DNA from: Olsenella sp. Marseille-P4559 | GTDB taxonomy: Bacteria; Actinomycetota; Coriobacteriia; Coriobacteriales; Atopobiaceae | Length of the DNA stretch: 64,000 bases | Direction of reading: 5' to 3' | Assembly: GCF_900605015.1 (NCBI RefSeq) | Contig: NZ_LR027573.1 | Span: 761,135 to 825,134, forward strand | Shown here: positions 37,386 to 46,480 of the stretch, piece after piece | Position numbering within the stretch: position 1 is the first letter of the stretch | Layout of the letters: every line of letters starts with the position of its first letter | Notes under the pieces: model-generated | What the model was told of the DNA's origin: nothing | What the model saw: the letters and a program-made list of their open reading frames with translations, nothing else | The model's database searches: none | Made by a program: the position numbers and the translations under genes

Positions 37386-38246
37386 TTACCAGAGCGCCTT
37401 GTCCTTGGAACCAGTCAGCTCGATGTATCTCTCAAGGACCTTGGAACCCGCAAGGTAGGAGTGGTGTAGCAGCTCGGGGTAGTCGTACTCGGAATCTTGC
37501 CTGAGGGCGCTGTCGATGAAAGTACGCTGGGCAATCATGTAGTCCGTTCCAACGTTGATCTTGTTGACGCCGCACTCGACGGAGCGCCTGATGTTCTCGG
37601 AGCCAGAACCCGAGCCACCGTGGAGCACCAGGGGGATGCCCGTCTCCTTCTTGATCTTCTCGACGATGTCGAAGTGGAACGTGGGAACGTAGCCTTCCGG
37701 GTAGTCGCCATGCGTAGACCCAAACGAAACGGCAAGGGCATCCACACCCGTCTTCTTGATGAAGTTGATGGCCGCATCAGGGTCAGTGTACATGTTCTCG
37801 TCCGTGTAACCAGAACCCTCCCCAACCAGACCCATGTTGCCAATCTCGGCCTCAACGCTTGCGTCATACTGTTGTGCAAGCTCGACGACGGACTTGGTAA
37901 TCCTCACGTTCTCATCGAAGCCATAGGCGGAGGCGTCAACCATCACGCTAGAGAAGCCGTTGTGGAGGCAGCGCTTGAGGTGGGCAACGTCGCTGCCATG
38001 ATCGAGGTTGATGGCAACGGGAACCGGCACCTTCTGGGCCATCCTGACGATGGGCCCCGTCAGGATGTCGCCATCGAAGTACCGCTTGATGTGCTCCTGC
38101 AGCAGGTCGATGATGATCGGTGCGTGCATCTTGCAGGCAGCATGGATAACTCCCGCAGCGGACTCGAGATTGAAGGCATTGATCGCCATGACGGCGTAGC
38201 CCCCCTCGTTTGCCTTCTGGAGCATGTCACGCATAGACTCATACAT
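37386..38246 (-). CDS. class II ketose-bisphosphate aldolase (second, divergent)
   Basis: 286 residues. VMAINAFNLESAAGVIHAAC, VAINLDHGSDVAHLKRCL (catalytic Asp, zinc His), DASVEAEIGNMG (Glu), AVSFGSTHGDYP (His) and LVLHGGSGSGSENI (His) again give a complete class II zinc site. It is only moderately similar to its neighbour, so the two are old paralogues or serve different sugars. GAGAGG lies before the start. Position between the IIC permease and the other aldolase implies the imported phosphosugar is cleaved by one or both. Confidence 0.9.
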   Translation of the reverse strand: MYESMRDMLQKANEGGYAVMAINAFNLESAAGVIHAACKMHAPIIIDLLQEHIKRYFDGDILTGPIVRMAQKVPVPVAINLDHGSDVAHLKRCLHNGFSSVMVDASAYGFDENVRITKSVVELAQQYDASVEAEIGNMGLVGEGSGYTDENMYTDPDAAINFIKKTGVDALAVSFGSTHGDYPEGYVPTFHFDIVEKIKKETGIPLVLHGGSGSGSENIRRSVECGVNKINVGTDYMIAQRTFIDSALRQDSEYDYPELLHHSYLAGSKVLERYIELTGSKDKALW

Positions 38247-38323
38247 TTCAGACCTCTCAATAGTGAAGTGTGGTGTGGCAGAACTGGCTGGGGCGCAAGG
38301 TCGAAGCCCCGCATCCCCGGGAC

Positions 38324-39448
38324 TTAGCTGAAGCTCAGACCAGAGAGGTCGACCTCCTCCTCTTCCTTCACGACATTGAGGTCATCGACCTCATCGGGCT
38401 TCAGGGGCTTCTTCAGGAGTACCAGGAGCAGCGCGGTGACGAGCGAGCCGGTGAGAAGGGCGACCAGGGCCCAGCCGGGGTTCTTCATCATCGGGACGAC
38501 GAACATTCCACCAGAGGGGACCATGGACTCGACACCCATCGAGAAGGCAATGGCACCGCAGACCGCATCACCGAGAGCGGTGCTGATAACGGTACGGACG
38601 AGGTCGTTCATGGCGATGGGGATGACGCCCTCGGTAATCATGCAGACGCCCATGGGGAAGGCCATCTTGATGTTCTCGACCTCGGATAGCTTGAAGATGG
38701 GCTTCTTCACGACATATCTGGAGAGCAGCAAGGCGAGCGACACGCCGAAGGGGGGAACCATGGAGCCGAGAACCTTGACCGCCTCGGGACCGTAGATGCC
38801 GTCCGCCATCATGCCATCGCAGATAAGGTTAGGAACCTTGGAGATTGCCCCACCGTAGTCGAGGTGCTGGATAAAGCCCAGGATGAAACCGGTAACGAAC
38901 TTCTGACTGTAGTCGAGTCCCTTGATGAACGCGGTCAGGCCTGCGGTGATGGCAGCAATAGGCCCACCGAGGACGAAGACTATGATGAGCCCGGCGGCAA
39001 TGGCGGTAAGCGTGGGGATAATCATCATGGGCATAAGGGCCTGCGCCCACTTGGGAACGGTAAGGTAGGTCTCAAGCCAAAGGGCGATGTATCCAGCAAC
39101 GATGCCGCCAATCATGCCACCCAGGAAGCCGGCACCAAGGAACGAAGCAACCTGACCCATGAGGAAGCCAGGAGCGAGACCGGGACGATCGGCGATGGCA
39201 TAGGCAATATAGCCTGCGATGAACGAAGGCAGCAGACCCATGCCAAAGACACCGATGGTGGTGAGAGCGGAGGGAACGGTGATTCCCTCGAGCGTGGTCA
39301 CACTCTGACCACCCGTGAGGTTACCGATTGCAATCAGCAGACCGGATGCGACGACCAGGGGGAGAAGATAGCTAATTGCAGTAAGGATTGGTGCCTTGAT
39401 ACCGACCTTCCTCATCCTTTTCCTCGGCTTCTCTATCTCTTCAGCCAT
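38324..39448 (-). CDS. PTS fructose-family transporter subunit IIC
   Basis: 374 residues, strongly hydrophobic with about nine predicted membrane spans. PILTAISYLLPLVVASGLLIA, AYAIADRPGLAPGFLMGQVA, GFIQHLDYGGAISKVPNLIC and MVPSGGMFVVPMM follow the fructose-specific EIIC family. The C-terminal tail is acidic. The start at 39448 has AAGGGGA seven bases upstream; a longer form from 39541 adds 31 non-hydrophobic residues without support. It forms the membrane channel of a sugar phosphotransferase system with the IIB gene just upstream. Confidence 0.9.
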   Translation of the reverse strand: MAEEIEKPRKRMRKVGIKAPILTAISYLLPLVVASGLLIAIGNLTGGQSVTTLEGITVPSALTTIGVFGMGLLPSFIAGYIAYAIADRPGLAPGFLMGQVASFLGAGFLGGMIGGIVAGYIALWLETYLTVPKWAQALMPMMIIPTLTAIAAGLIIVFVLGGPIAAITAGLTAFIKGLDYSQKFVTGFILGFIQHLDYGGAISKVPNLICDGMMADGIYGPEAVKVLGSMVPPFGVSLALLLSRYVVKKPIFKLSEVENIKMAFPMGVCMITEGVIPIAMNDLVRTVISTALGDAVCGAIAFSMGVESMVPSGGMFVVPMMKNPGWALVALLTGSLVTALLLVLLKKPLKPDEVDDLNVVKEEEEVDLSGLSFS

Positions 39449-39506
39449 TGCACATTCCCCTTCCATATAGAGACGCTTTCCTACACGTACGACGTCCTTC
39501 CAACGC

Positions 39507-39818
39507 CTACTTGCCAAGCTCCTGGTGAATCTTCGCCACAATCTGCTTGGGTGCCTTGATCGCCAGATCCGTCGGGATCTTCATGATTTTCTTGTCCTTG
39601 AAGCGGTCAGCCCCTTCGATGTGCACATCAACGCACAGAAGCACGCAGTCGGCATCCTCTATCTGCTGCGGAGTCAACTCGTCCTCGACCCCAATGGTGC
39701 CCTGGGTCTCCATGTGAATCTCGTCACCTGCCGCCTTGGCGGCCTTAACGATGGCCTCCTTGGCCATGTAGGTATGGGCAATACCGCTACAGCACGCACA
39801 CACTCCGACGATTCTCAT
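39507..39818 (-). CDS. PTS fructose-family subunit IIB
   Basis: 103 residues. MRIVGVCACCSGIAHTYMAK contains the phosphorylation-site loop; the usual CPTGIAHT appears here as CCSGIAHT, keeping the Cys and GIAHT but replacing Pro-Thr with Cys-Ser. IHMETQGTIGVEDELT matches the fructose IIB fold. It passes phosphate from IIA to the sugar. No IIA gene is present in the operon, so IIA must come from elsewhere. AGGAGAGATAC precedes the start. Confidence 0.9.
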   Translation of the reverse strand: MRIVGVCACCSGIAHTYMAKEAIVKAAKAAGDEIHMETQGTIGVEDELTPQQIEDADCVLLCVDVHIEGADRFKDKKIMKIPTDLAIKAPKQIVAKIHQELGK

Positions 39819-39902
39819 GTATCTCTCCTCTCCTTGTCATTCCACGTAACATCCGTTTGCGCAGTTATGTTCGCCCTCCACCGATGTTTGTAATTGCGTT
39901 TC

Positions 39903-39933
39903 ATGTTACATATTTTTTTGGAATTACATTCCA
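39903..39933 (-). promoter_or_regulatory. candidate RpiR operator upstream of the PTS operon
   Basis: ATGTTACAT (39903-39911) recurs in inverse orientation upstream of the RpiR gene (41036-41044), and a palindrome TTGGAAT-TAC-ATTCCAA lies at 39917-39933. The site is about 85-115 bases upstream of the IIB start in an otherwise gene-free, AT-richer segment. Sharing between the two promoters suggests binding of the RpiR-type regulator. Confidence 0.5.
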
Positions 39934-40021
39934 ACAGACTTCCTCCTTGTATCGACGGTCGGATTTTGGGGACGAACGGCATCCGTACGACTCGTGAACA
40001 TAGAGGGGCAGCCAAAAGAAA

Positions 40022-40057
40022 AGGCGGCCTGCCAAGATGGGGTATGGCAGGCCGCCT
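40022..40057 (-). terminator. rho-independent terminator after the RpiR gene
   Basis: AGGCGGCCTGCCA (40022-40034) and TGGCAGGCCGCCT (40045-40057) form a perfect 13-base stem. On the minus strand the stem is followed by CTTTTCTTTTGG. It ends the RpiR transcript before the PTS operon promoter. Confidence 0.85.
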
Positions 40058-40093
40058 GACTGTCGTGAGAACTTAGCTGTCCTATCAGATGTC

Positions 40094-40966
40094 CTAGTAG
40101 AGCGTGGGCGTATTCTCCTTATCGCGTCCGAGACTCTTCCTCTCCATTCGGACGTGCTCCCTAACGTTCTTCCCGTGCGCAAGCAGGAACATGAACAGTG
40201 TCTCAACAATGAAATTCTCTGGGACATGCGTCGAGAACTGCGGCCCAGCAAGCATTGGATCACGCATGACGGCGGTGAAGACCACATCGGAACGGAGCGC
40301 GAGCACAGAGGTCGGGTTCGACGTGATGAATATTATGGGAGTTCCAGAATCCTCCGCATTGTCGACGATGGTCTCCAGACGATGGGAATAGCCAGATGAC
40401 GAGACCACAAAAAGCAGGTCGTTGCGCCTCAGCGACAGGGAGTCAAGAATCATGACCTCGGTATTGACCGGACAGTTTGCCCGAATTCCAATCTGGCCAA
40501 GGCGAAACGCGAAGTTAGAGCAGATGGGAATAGAGTTGCCAACAGCTGCGAACAGGATGTTGTCAGAGTTCATGATAAGGCCCAATGCCTTACTGACGTT
40601 GTCCGAGCTCATCTGCTCCGCAGTACCCTTGAGCTCCTGAGTCTTATTCTCAAGAATGTAGCTGATGGAGGCGTCTATTTGATCGAGGGAGATCTCGGAC
40701 ACCTCACTCCCCTCCGGAACGTCAGCCCCTGCCTGGTCCGAGGCAATCGCCAGCCGAAGGTCTGAGAAGCTCTCGTAACCGATGTGCCGAACGAAGCGGG
40801 ATACCGTTGCGCTTGACGCCTCACTTCGCAAGGCGATGTCTCGAACCGAGAGCTTCGCGACCTCGCCAACGTTTTGGATGATGAAGTCCGCAACCTTCCT
40901 CTCGGTGTCAGACAGCACTTCGTAAGCTGCGCATATGGTGTTAACGGCGCTTCCCTGTGGGCTCAT
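40094..40966 (-). CDS. MurR/RpiR family transcriptional regulator
   Basis: 290 residues. The N-terminal helix-turn-helix (LSDTERKVADFIIQNVGEVA, then LSVRDIALRSEASSATVSRF) is the HTH_6 domain. The C-terminal SIS domain (NILFAAVGNSIPICSNFAFR, then LLFVVSSSGYSHRLETIVDN) binds a phosphosugar. It presumably senses an intermediate of the neighbouring PTS/aldolase pathway and controls that operon. A GGAAG site precedes the start. It is transcribed in the same direction as the operon but ends in its own terminator. Confidence 0.92.
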   Translation of the reverse strand: MSPQGSAVNTICAAYEVLSDTERKVADFIIQNVGEVAKLSVRDIALRSEASSATVSRFVRHIGYESFSDLRLAIASDQAGADVPEGSEVSEISLDQIDASISYILENKTQELKGTAEQMSSDNVSKALGLIMNSDNILFAAVGNSIPICSNFAFRLGQIGIRANCPVNTEVMILDSLSLRRNDLLFVVSSSGYSHRLETIVDNAEDSGTPIIFITSNPTSVLALRSDVVFTAVMRDPMLAGPQFSTHVPENFIVETLFMFLLAHGKNVREHVRMERKSLGRDKENTPTLY

Positions 40967-41030
40967 AGGCTACTTCCGTCCATCGTGAAGGGGCGGAATG
41001 TGCCTCTTCTCATAGTTTGGATATAATGTA

Positions 41031-41044
41031 ACATTGTTTCAGAA
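41031..41044 (-). promoter_or_regulatory. promoter/operator region of the RpiR gene
   Basis: An AT-rich segment 65-78 bases upstream of the RpiR start contains ATGTAACAT (41036-41044), the reverse complement of the 9-mer in the PTS promoter. ATATAAT directly overlaps it on the plus strand and could serve as a -10 box for the radical SAM gene transcribed the other way. Autoregulation is inferred. Confidence 0.4.
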
Positions 41045-41194
41045 AGTATCTTGTCATTGGAACGTAGACGGACGGAAAAATTCCATGGCGCGATACGGCG
41101 TCTCGTAATCTGCAGACGGGACACTGTCGGCATCGTGCGCGATGCTGCGGTACAATCTGCGCAGATGCGTTCTGGTGTTGGGGAGTTGAGGCGT

Positions 41195-42612
41195 ATGGAC
41201 GTCCGTAAGGTGCGGTTCATCGAGCCGGGGGCACCACCGTACCGACGCACGCCGCTGAACCTGTTCGTGTACGACCGCTACATCCGCAACCCGTCCGTCG
41301 GTCTCATGACGCTCGCCACCATCGTGCACCGCCGCATCGCCGACACGCTCATGTACAGCGAGTCCATCTCGAAGGTGCGCTGGGATGACTGCCTTGACGC
41401 CGACGTCGTGTTCATCGGGGCGTTCACGTTCGCCGCACCGCGCGGCTACGAGATTGCCGACAAGATTCGCCAGCAATCCGATGCAGTGGTGGTGATTGGC
41501 GGGCTTCATGCCACCATGTGCCCGGAGGAGGCCGCCGCGCACGCCGACTACGTCCTTCTGGGCGAGGGGGACGAGACCATCCTGCAGTTCCTGGACGCGC
41601 TCCAGGCAGACAAGGAGCCCGCATTCGCCGGCGTGGCGCACCTTGACGCCGATGGGACATTCCATAGCACGGGCATGCCTGCCCCGCCGCATGACATCGA
41701 CACGATACCCGATCGCTACCTGGTGTGGCGCTACCACAGGATGGCCGGCCACAATACGCTGTGGGGGCAGGTGCACGCCTCGCGCGGATGCCCGCACAAC
41801 TGCGACTATTGCTCGCTCGTGCGTCTGTACGGGCACCATGTGCGCACGCGCAGCCCGCAGAGCGTGGTGGAGGACATCAGGCGTTGCATCGCCTTTCACG
41901 ACGAGGGGCGCCACCGCATCGCCACGGTACTCTGGCTCACCGACGACAACTTCTTCGCCGACCGCCCATGGGCGCTGGCGGTGCTGGACGCCATCATCGA
42001 GAGCGACGTCGACTACCACTTCACCATCCAAGCGCGCTACGAGGTGGGCTTCGATGACGAGATGCTGGAGCGCCTGGTGCGGGCGGGCTTCGTGGAGCTG
42101 GCGCTGGGCATCGAGTTCATCGACGACGACGCGTTCCGGGAGTTCCACAAGCGCAGCTCGAAAAGCGATATAGAGCGCGCAATCTCCAACATCCGGGCGC
42201 ACGGGTTGCGCGTGCGCGGGCTGTTCATATTCGGAGCGCAGAGCAACCGACCCGGCGTGGGAAAGGCAGTCGCGCGCTTCGCCATGGACAACGGCATCCA
42301 GGGCATATTGCTGCAATCCATGTACTTCATCCCGGGAACGCCCGCCTTCGAGCAGTACAAGGACGAGCTTTTGCACACGGACTGGGAGAAGTGCGTGGGC
42401 AACGTGGTGCACGGCCGCGCAACATATCGGCGCGCCAGCTGCAGCGCGAGATCATCGAGTGCAGCAAGACGTACTACTCGTGGCGGCGTCTGCTCTCCGC
42501 GCTCGTGCACGAGCGCGGCATCGACCGTGTGCTGTTTCTCGGCGAGTTCTTCTGGCAGATGAGCGAGCGGGCTCGCATGCGCCGCGAGCTGCCCGCCCTA
42601 CCGGATGACTAG
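41195..42612 (+). pseudogene. B12-binding radical SAM protein, one-base frameshift near the end
   Basis: An N-terminal cobalamin-binding domain (DVVFIGAFTFAAPRGYEIADK, then VVIGGLHATMCPEEAA, LLGEGDETI) is followed by a radical SAM domain with GCPHNCDYC (CxxxCxxC binding the 4Fe-4S cluster) and a TIM-barrel segment ending near QSMYFIPGTPAFEQY. Near 42416 a C is apparently missing: the original frame goes on as nonsense to 42562, while the next frame reads RNISARQLQREIIECSKTYY to a stop at 42612. Without the deletion the protein has about 473 residues. The catalytic domains precede the lesion, so partial function is possible. Start at 41195 after GGGGAG. Substrate unknown; the type includes methyltransferases and cyclases. 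Confidence 0.75.
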
Positions 42613-42748
42613 CCCGCACGTCTGGTCGCCGAACCGACGCGGAGCAGTCCGATCGTCCCGATGAATCATGATGCAGTGAGGGAACGTGGCCTATAGTTCC
42701 ACCATGGAAAACCCAAAACCGCCTTGAGCGCTTCACAAGGAGACGCCT

Positions 42749-43078
42749 ATGGGAGCAGCGGAGACGCTTGCGAGCTTCTTCCAAGCCGAGAACGACAGGG
42801 ACTGGGAAACCTACCGGACCTTCCTGCATGCAGATGTGGTCTGGCACCTGCATGCCGAGCACGAGCGGGTGATCCAAGGCATCGAGGAGTACCTGCGGGT
42901 CATGCAGGATGCCTACCGCGATTCCAACACGCGGTTCCGCGTGGAGGAGATGCACGAATCGGCTCGTGGGGAGCGAATCGCAGTCCTGCTGATCGATGAC
43001 GACGGCGCGAGATCGTTCGAGGTGTTCGACTTCGAGGATGGCAGGATCAGGGGCGAGCACGAGTTCCTTCTAGGGTGA
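42749..43078 (+). CDS. NTF2-like (SnoaL-type) protein
   Basis: 109 residues. MGAAETLASFFQAENDRDWE, then FLHADVVWHLHAEHERVIQG and EEYLRVMQDAYRDS have the helix-sheet order of the NTF2/SnoaL fold, a cone-shaped small-molecule pocket. AAGGAG precedes the start by six bases. Proteins of this kind may be isomerases, hydrolases or simple binding proteins; no catalytic residues can be assigned. It stands alone, 136 bases after the radical SAM gene. Confidence 0.75.
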   Translation: MGAAETLASFFQAENDRDWETYRTFLHADVVWHLHAEHERVIQGIEEYLRVMQDAYRDSNTRFRVEEMHESARGERIAVLLIDDDGARSFEVFDFEDGRIRGEHEFLLG

Positions 43079-43191
43079 CGGGGATCGAATCCGCTGCCTC
43101 GCGCCGTCGCCCATATCCCATGCGATTCGTACGGAACGGCTCGGGACGGCGGGAGCCGATGCGCGTACAGTCCTAATCGAGGAGGTGGGAG

Positions 43192-43758
43192 ATGGGCGTC
43201 ATGGAGGACTTCAACCGGACGGTGGGCTACATCGACGCGACCTTGGGCAAGAGTGCGGATGATAGGGAGATACGCCGCCTATCGGGATACTCCCGCGCGA
43301 TGTTCAGCAGGGTCTTCTCCATCTTCACGGGGATAACGCTGTCGGAGTACATTCGCGGACGCAGGCTGACGGAAGCCGCGTTCGACCTGCGCTCATCCGA
43401 GGAGCGGATCATCGACGTGGCGCTACGCCATGGCTTCGGCTCGCCGGACTCGTCGCTGCGGCATTCAAGGAGTTCCATGGCCATACCCCTCCGAGGTCAG
43501 GGACGGGAGGCCCTTTCGGGTTATGTCCAAACTGCGGCTGGCGCTCAGCGTCAGGGGAGGAGAAGAGATGAAGGTCAGCATCCAGAGAAAGCCCGCCTTC
43601 ACGGTGGCGGGTCTCATGCGGGAGGCCATCGAGAGCTCGGAGTGCCCGGAGACAAATCAACTACCTGGTGTGCACCGGACTTCGAGGCGTATGGCCCCGG
43701 AGACATGCATGCAGATGGCTACGAGATGGAGCTGTGGGCGCCCATCGAGAGAACATAG
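43192..43758 (+). pseudogene. AraC-type regulator with GyrI-like domain, multiply frameshifted
   Basis: A strong GAGGAGGTGGGAG precedes the start. The N-terminal helix-turn-helix pair (GKSADDREIRRLSGYSRAMF, then LSEYIRGRRLTEAAFDLRSS, IIDVALRHGFGSPDS) is AraC-like. Near 43459 and again near 43484 bases are missing: the homologous continuation AAFKEFHGH and PSEVRDGRPFRVM lies in other frames. The GyrI-like effector domain (MKVSIQRKPAFTVAGLMREA, then FEAYGPGDMHADGYEMELWA) is spread over two frames. At least three indels, so the regulator is dead. Its target is unknown. Confidence 0.75.
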
Positions 43759-43886
43759 GGGCTGGAGCATGAGGCGAGCCACGCCTCTGACGCGACCTGT
43801 CGCCACGGCCTCGCGATCGCTCCGCGTCAAACCTTCCCCTCCCCCAGCCTATTCATATAAATTGGGGGACGGCCTACACAGCAAGC

Positions 43887-43908
43887 AGCGCTCTCCTGCC
43901 AGAGCGCT
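43887..43908. terminator. candidate hairpin between convergent units
   Basis: AGCGCTCT and AGAGCGCT form a perfect 8-base stem around a 6-base loop, located between the AraC-GyrI remnant and the convergent LXG cassette. No clear T-run follows on either strand, so a bidirectional terminator is only suggested. Confidence 0.4.
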
Positions 43909-43973
43909 ATAAATCCGAAGGGCTGGAGCGTGGTCACAATCGACGGGTCCGTGGGGCCCGCCTCAGGCGATGC

Positions 43974-44858
43974 TTACGGCATCACGGGGTGGCCGTCGTA
44001 CCAGGTGATCTGCGGGTGCTTGACGTAGCCCGGGTCCCCGGCGTCCCCCGTGCCGTCCCAGGTCTCGGAGCCGTCCCTGTAGACCACGTCCGGCCACATC
44101 AGCTCGAGGATGCGGCCGACGGACGGGGGCTCGGGGTCGCGGCCCCGGACCTCGTTCTGCGTCGAGTCGAGGATGTAGAGTTGCGCGGAGTACGGGTCGT
44201 AGCCCTCCAGCCCCGCGTACACGTACATGCGCTGGCCGAGCCCCCATATCCCCTCGAGGCACTCGTGGATCGTACCCGCCCATTCGCCCTCCGTGCCGTC
44301 CGCGGGCATCATGAGCGTCACGTCCACGCGCGGGTGCGTGAGGCCGTTGTTCACGTAGGCGTCCAGCTCGTCGGGCCGCCAGTCGCGGTCGCCTATGTAG
44401 GGCTCCGCCATCTGCACGCTGTAGCCCGCGAGGCCGGAGAGCCCCCGCACGACCTCCAGGAACGGCCCCTCCATCTGGCCCTTGAAGCGGTACTGGGTGT
44501 AGTCGTCCCAGAGATTGTACCGGAGCGTCCCCGTATCCAGGTTGACGGGAACCTCGCAGCCGAAGACCTTTGACGGGTCGGAGTCGGGCCTGGCGCAGAG
44601 CTCGTAGATGAGCTCGTCCGTGTAGTCGGGCACGTAGGACGTCACCTCCGTGCCCTCCGCCTGGGAGAACGCCTCGCCGTAGCGCTCCCCCAGCGCCGGG
44701 AGCGCGTAGGCGAGCGCGTCCCCGCCGCTCGATATCGTGATGTCGGGCACCTCTTCCCCCTTCCTCAGCAAGCCGCAGCCCGCGAGGCCGAGGGCGCCCC
44801 CGACAAGCCCCAGGGATGCGGCCAGCAAGCTTCTCCTCGTTACCATAAGCGGCCTCAC
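43974..44858 (-). CDS. lipoprotein at the end of the LXG cassette (possible immunity protein)
   Basis: 294 residues. The N-terminus MVTRRSLLAASLGLVGGALG followed by LAGCG is a lipoprotein signal with lipobox LAGC, and the RR pair resembles a Tat signal. The mature part is acidic and Tyr/Trp-rich with no family I recognise. The start overlaps the stop of the LXG protein gene by four bases (ATGA). In LXG operons the gene directly after the effector often encodes its immunity protein, and a surface-anchored lipoprotein could protect against a toxin acting at the envelope; this is inference from position. Confidence 0.7.
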   Translation of the reverse strand: MRPLMVTRRSLLAASLGLVGGALGLAGCGLLRKGEEVPDITISSGGDALAYALPALGERYGEAFSQAEGTEVTSYVPDYTDELIYELCARPDSDPSKVFGCEVPVNLDTGTLRYNLWDDYTQYRFKGQMEGPFLEVVRGLSGLAGYSVQMAEPYIGDRDWRPDELDAYVNNGLTHPRVDVTLMMPADGTEGEWAGTIHECLEGIWGLGQRMYVYAGLEGYDPYSAQLYILDSTQNEVRGRDPEPPSVGRILELMWPDVVYRDGSETWDGTGDAGDPGYVKHPQITWYDGHPVMP

Positions 44859-46480
44859 CTCGACCAGGTGGCGGTGAGCCCGTCGCCATCTTCCTCAACG
44901 CTAATGCCGTCCCCCGCGAGGGCGTTTCTTGCTGCCTCTTGCAGACCCTTGTCCTCGAAGTCTAGGGTCGCAGTAACGGACAGTTCTTCCCTCGTGTAGC
45001 CACTCTGCTTGCTACCATCAGGGTTCCTTGGAACAATTTTGGAATCGAAGGTCCAGTTACCCTTGCCCGCATCACGATCGATAGAATAGCGGCCGCCAGT
45101 GTTCACCGTGATGTGGATGTTCGGCACATCGCTCCCCTCCGCCGACTCATACGTCGTGAAGATGCTCTTGGTCTGCCGTGCGCTGAGCACGTCAAGGTTA
45201 TCCCTGATGTCTTGTGGTGTCATGACCAGGTACTCGTCACTGGGGGACGTCGGGGCATCACGTGTATAGACGGCGACCTCCCCGCCATAGGCAATGCCCG
45301 CGCCATATGTGCCATCCCAGGTCTGGATGCGATACTCCTTGCCGTCGTAGATGAATGTCGTGATGTCGGTGTCGAGGTCCATTCCCAGAAACGGCCCAAA
45401 GAACTCGATCCAGTCCCCGTAGCCACTCTTGTGCTGGATGCTCGTCCGCATGTCCTTGCCGTAGAAGATGCCGTCATCAGTCGTGAACGCAAGGTATTGG
45501 GTCAGCGGGTTCTCGTCGTTGCCATCAACCATATTTGAGAAGTCCTCGACGCGCGAGATGATGTCCTGCACGCTAAACTGTCCAGCCAAAGCACCTATTG
45601 CGCTCTGCATGGCAGAGCTCTCCATCGACAGCATCTGCGGACCATCCTTTATGGCCAGGTAGAGCAGGGCATAGCGCTCGTCAGCGGTGAGACGCCCAAT
45701 CTCCGTGGGTGCACCATCCCCAAAAAGACTCTGCCTGACGATGTCCAGAAGTTCGCCGAGGCGTGCCTCCATGCCAGGGCGCACGCCCGTGATGTTTCCG
45801 TCATCGTCTAGCGTGAAGTAGCGCTCGAGTACCGCCCGGTTATGGCGGCGTTGCCATTCCTCATCGAGCTGAGGCACCCACGACAAGTCAAGCACCGATA
45901 TGTCAAACGCACCCGTCACAGGGTCGCGGCTCACAGAAGCCAAGGCGTCCTGCTGGCGCTGGAGGGAGCCTGTGTATGCGGAACTCGCGGCATAGATGCT
46001 GCCGTCACCCAGGTACTCCAGCGCAAGGTCGAGACGTCTCTGCAGCTCGTCGGCCTGGCCCATGACCATGTCCGCAAACCCCTTGAGACCGTCGGCAAGG
46101 AGCGGGACAGCATCCGACAGGTCATCTGCCTGCCCGTACAAAGTGTTTGCCCAGGACCTTCGCTGGGCCACAGAGTCCGCAAGCGCATCGGTGTCGACCA
46201 CAGGGCCAAGCGGCAGGAGCTTCTCGCTCACCTGTCCCATGTCAGTATATATGTCCTGCACGAAGGCAAGCAGGAAGTCGCTCTGCAAGGCCATGGCGGG
46301 CATCCTCACCTGGCTCAGGTAGTCGCGCATGCTCTGGTAAGCGGCAGACTCGCCCGCAGAGGTGTCGTCTATGACCTCCTGCAGGGCCGACATCTGAAGG
46401 CTCGCCTCGTCACAGGCGCCGTTTGCCGCCAGTGAGTTGCTTCTCAGGTCAACCATGAGAGTGCCCACGTTTGACCTCAT
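44855..46480 (-). CDS. LXG-type secreted effector with DUF4474 domain
   Basis: 541 residues. The N-terminal 250 residues are helical and match the LXG-type layout of type VII secretion effectors. The region from about residue 340 (TDDGIFYGKDMRTSIQ, then FFGPFLGMDLDTDITTFIYD and YRIQTWDGTYGAGIAYGG) fits DUF4474, whose activity is unknown. There is no signal peptide, as expected for type VII substrates. Its start overlaps the preceding helical protein's stop, and its own stop overlaps the lipoprotein start, both ATGA. Two small helical partners upstream are probably targeting chaperones. A polymorphic toxin role is inferred; the C-terminal 100 residues show no known toxin motif. Confidence 0.75.
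   Translation of the reverse strand: MRSNVGTLMVDLRSNSLAANGACDEASLQMSALQEVIDDTSAGESAAYQSMRDYLSQVRMPAMALQSDFLLAFVQDIYTDMGQVSEKLLPLGPVVDTDALADSVAQRRSWANTLYGQADDLSDAVPLLADGLKGFADMVMGQADELQRRLDLALEYLGDGSIYAASSAYTGSLQRQQDALASVSRDPVTGAFDISVLDLSWVPQLDEEWQRRHNRAVLERYFTLDDDGNITGVRPGMEARLGELLDIVRQSLFGDGAPTEIGRLTADERYALLYLAIKDGPQMLSMESSAMQSAIGALAGQFSVQDIISRVEDFSNMVDGNDENPLTQYLAFTTDDGIFYGKDMRTSIQHKSGYGDWIEFFGPFLGMDLDTDITTFIYDGKEYRIQTWDGTYGAGIAYGGEVAVYTRDAPTSPSDEYLVMTPQDIRDNLDVLSARQTKSIFTTYESAEGSDVPNIHITVNTGGRYSIDRDAGKGNWTFDSKIVPRNPDGSKQSGYTREELSVTATLDFEDKGLQEAARNALAGDGISVEEDGDGLTATWSR

Noticed and set aside
41054..42412. Long minus-strand frame opposite the radical SAM gene
   Set aside because: The plus strand carries CxxxCxxC and B12-binding motifs; the antisense frame has none.
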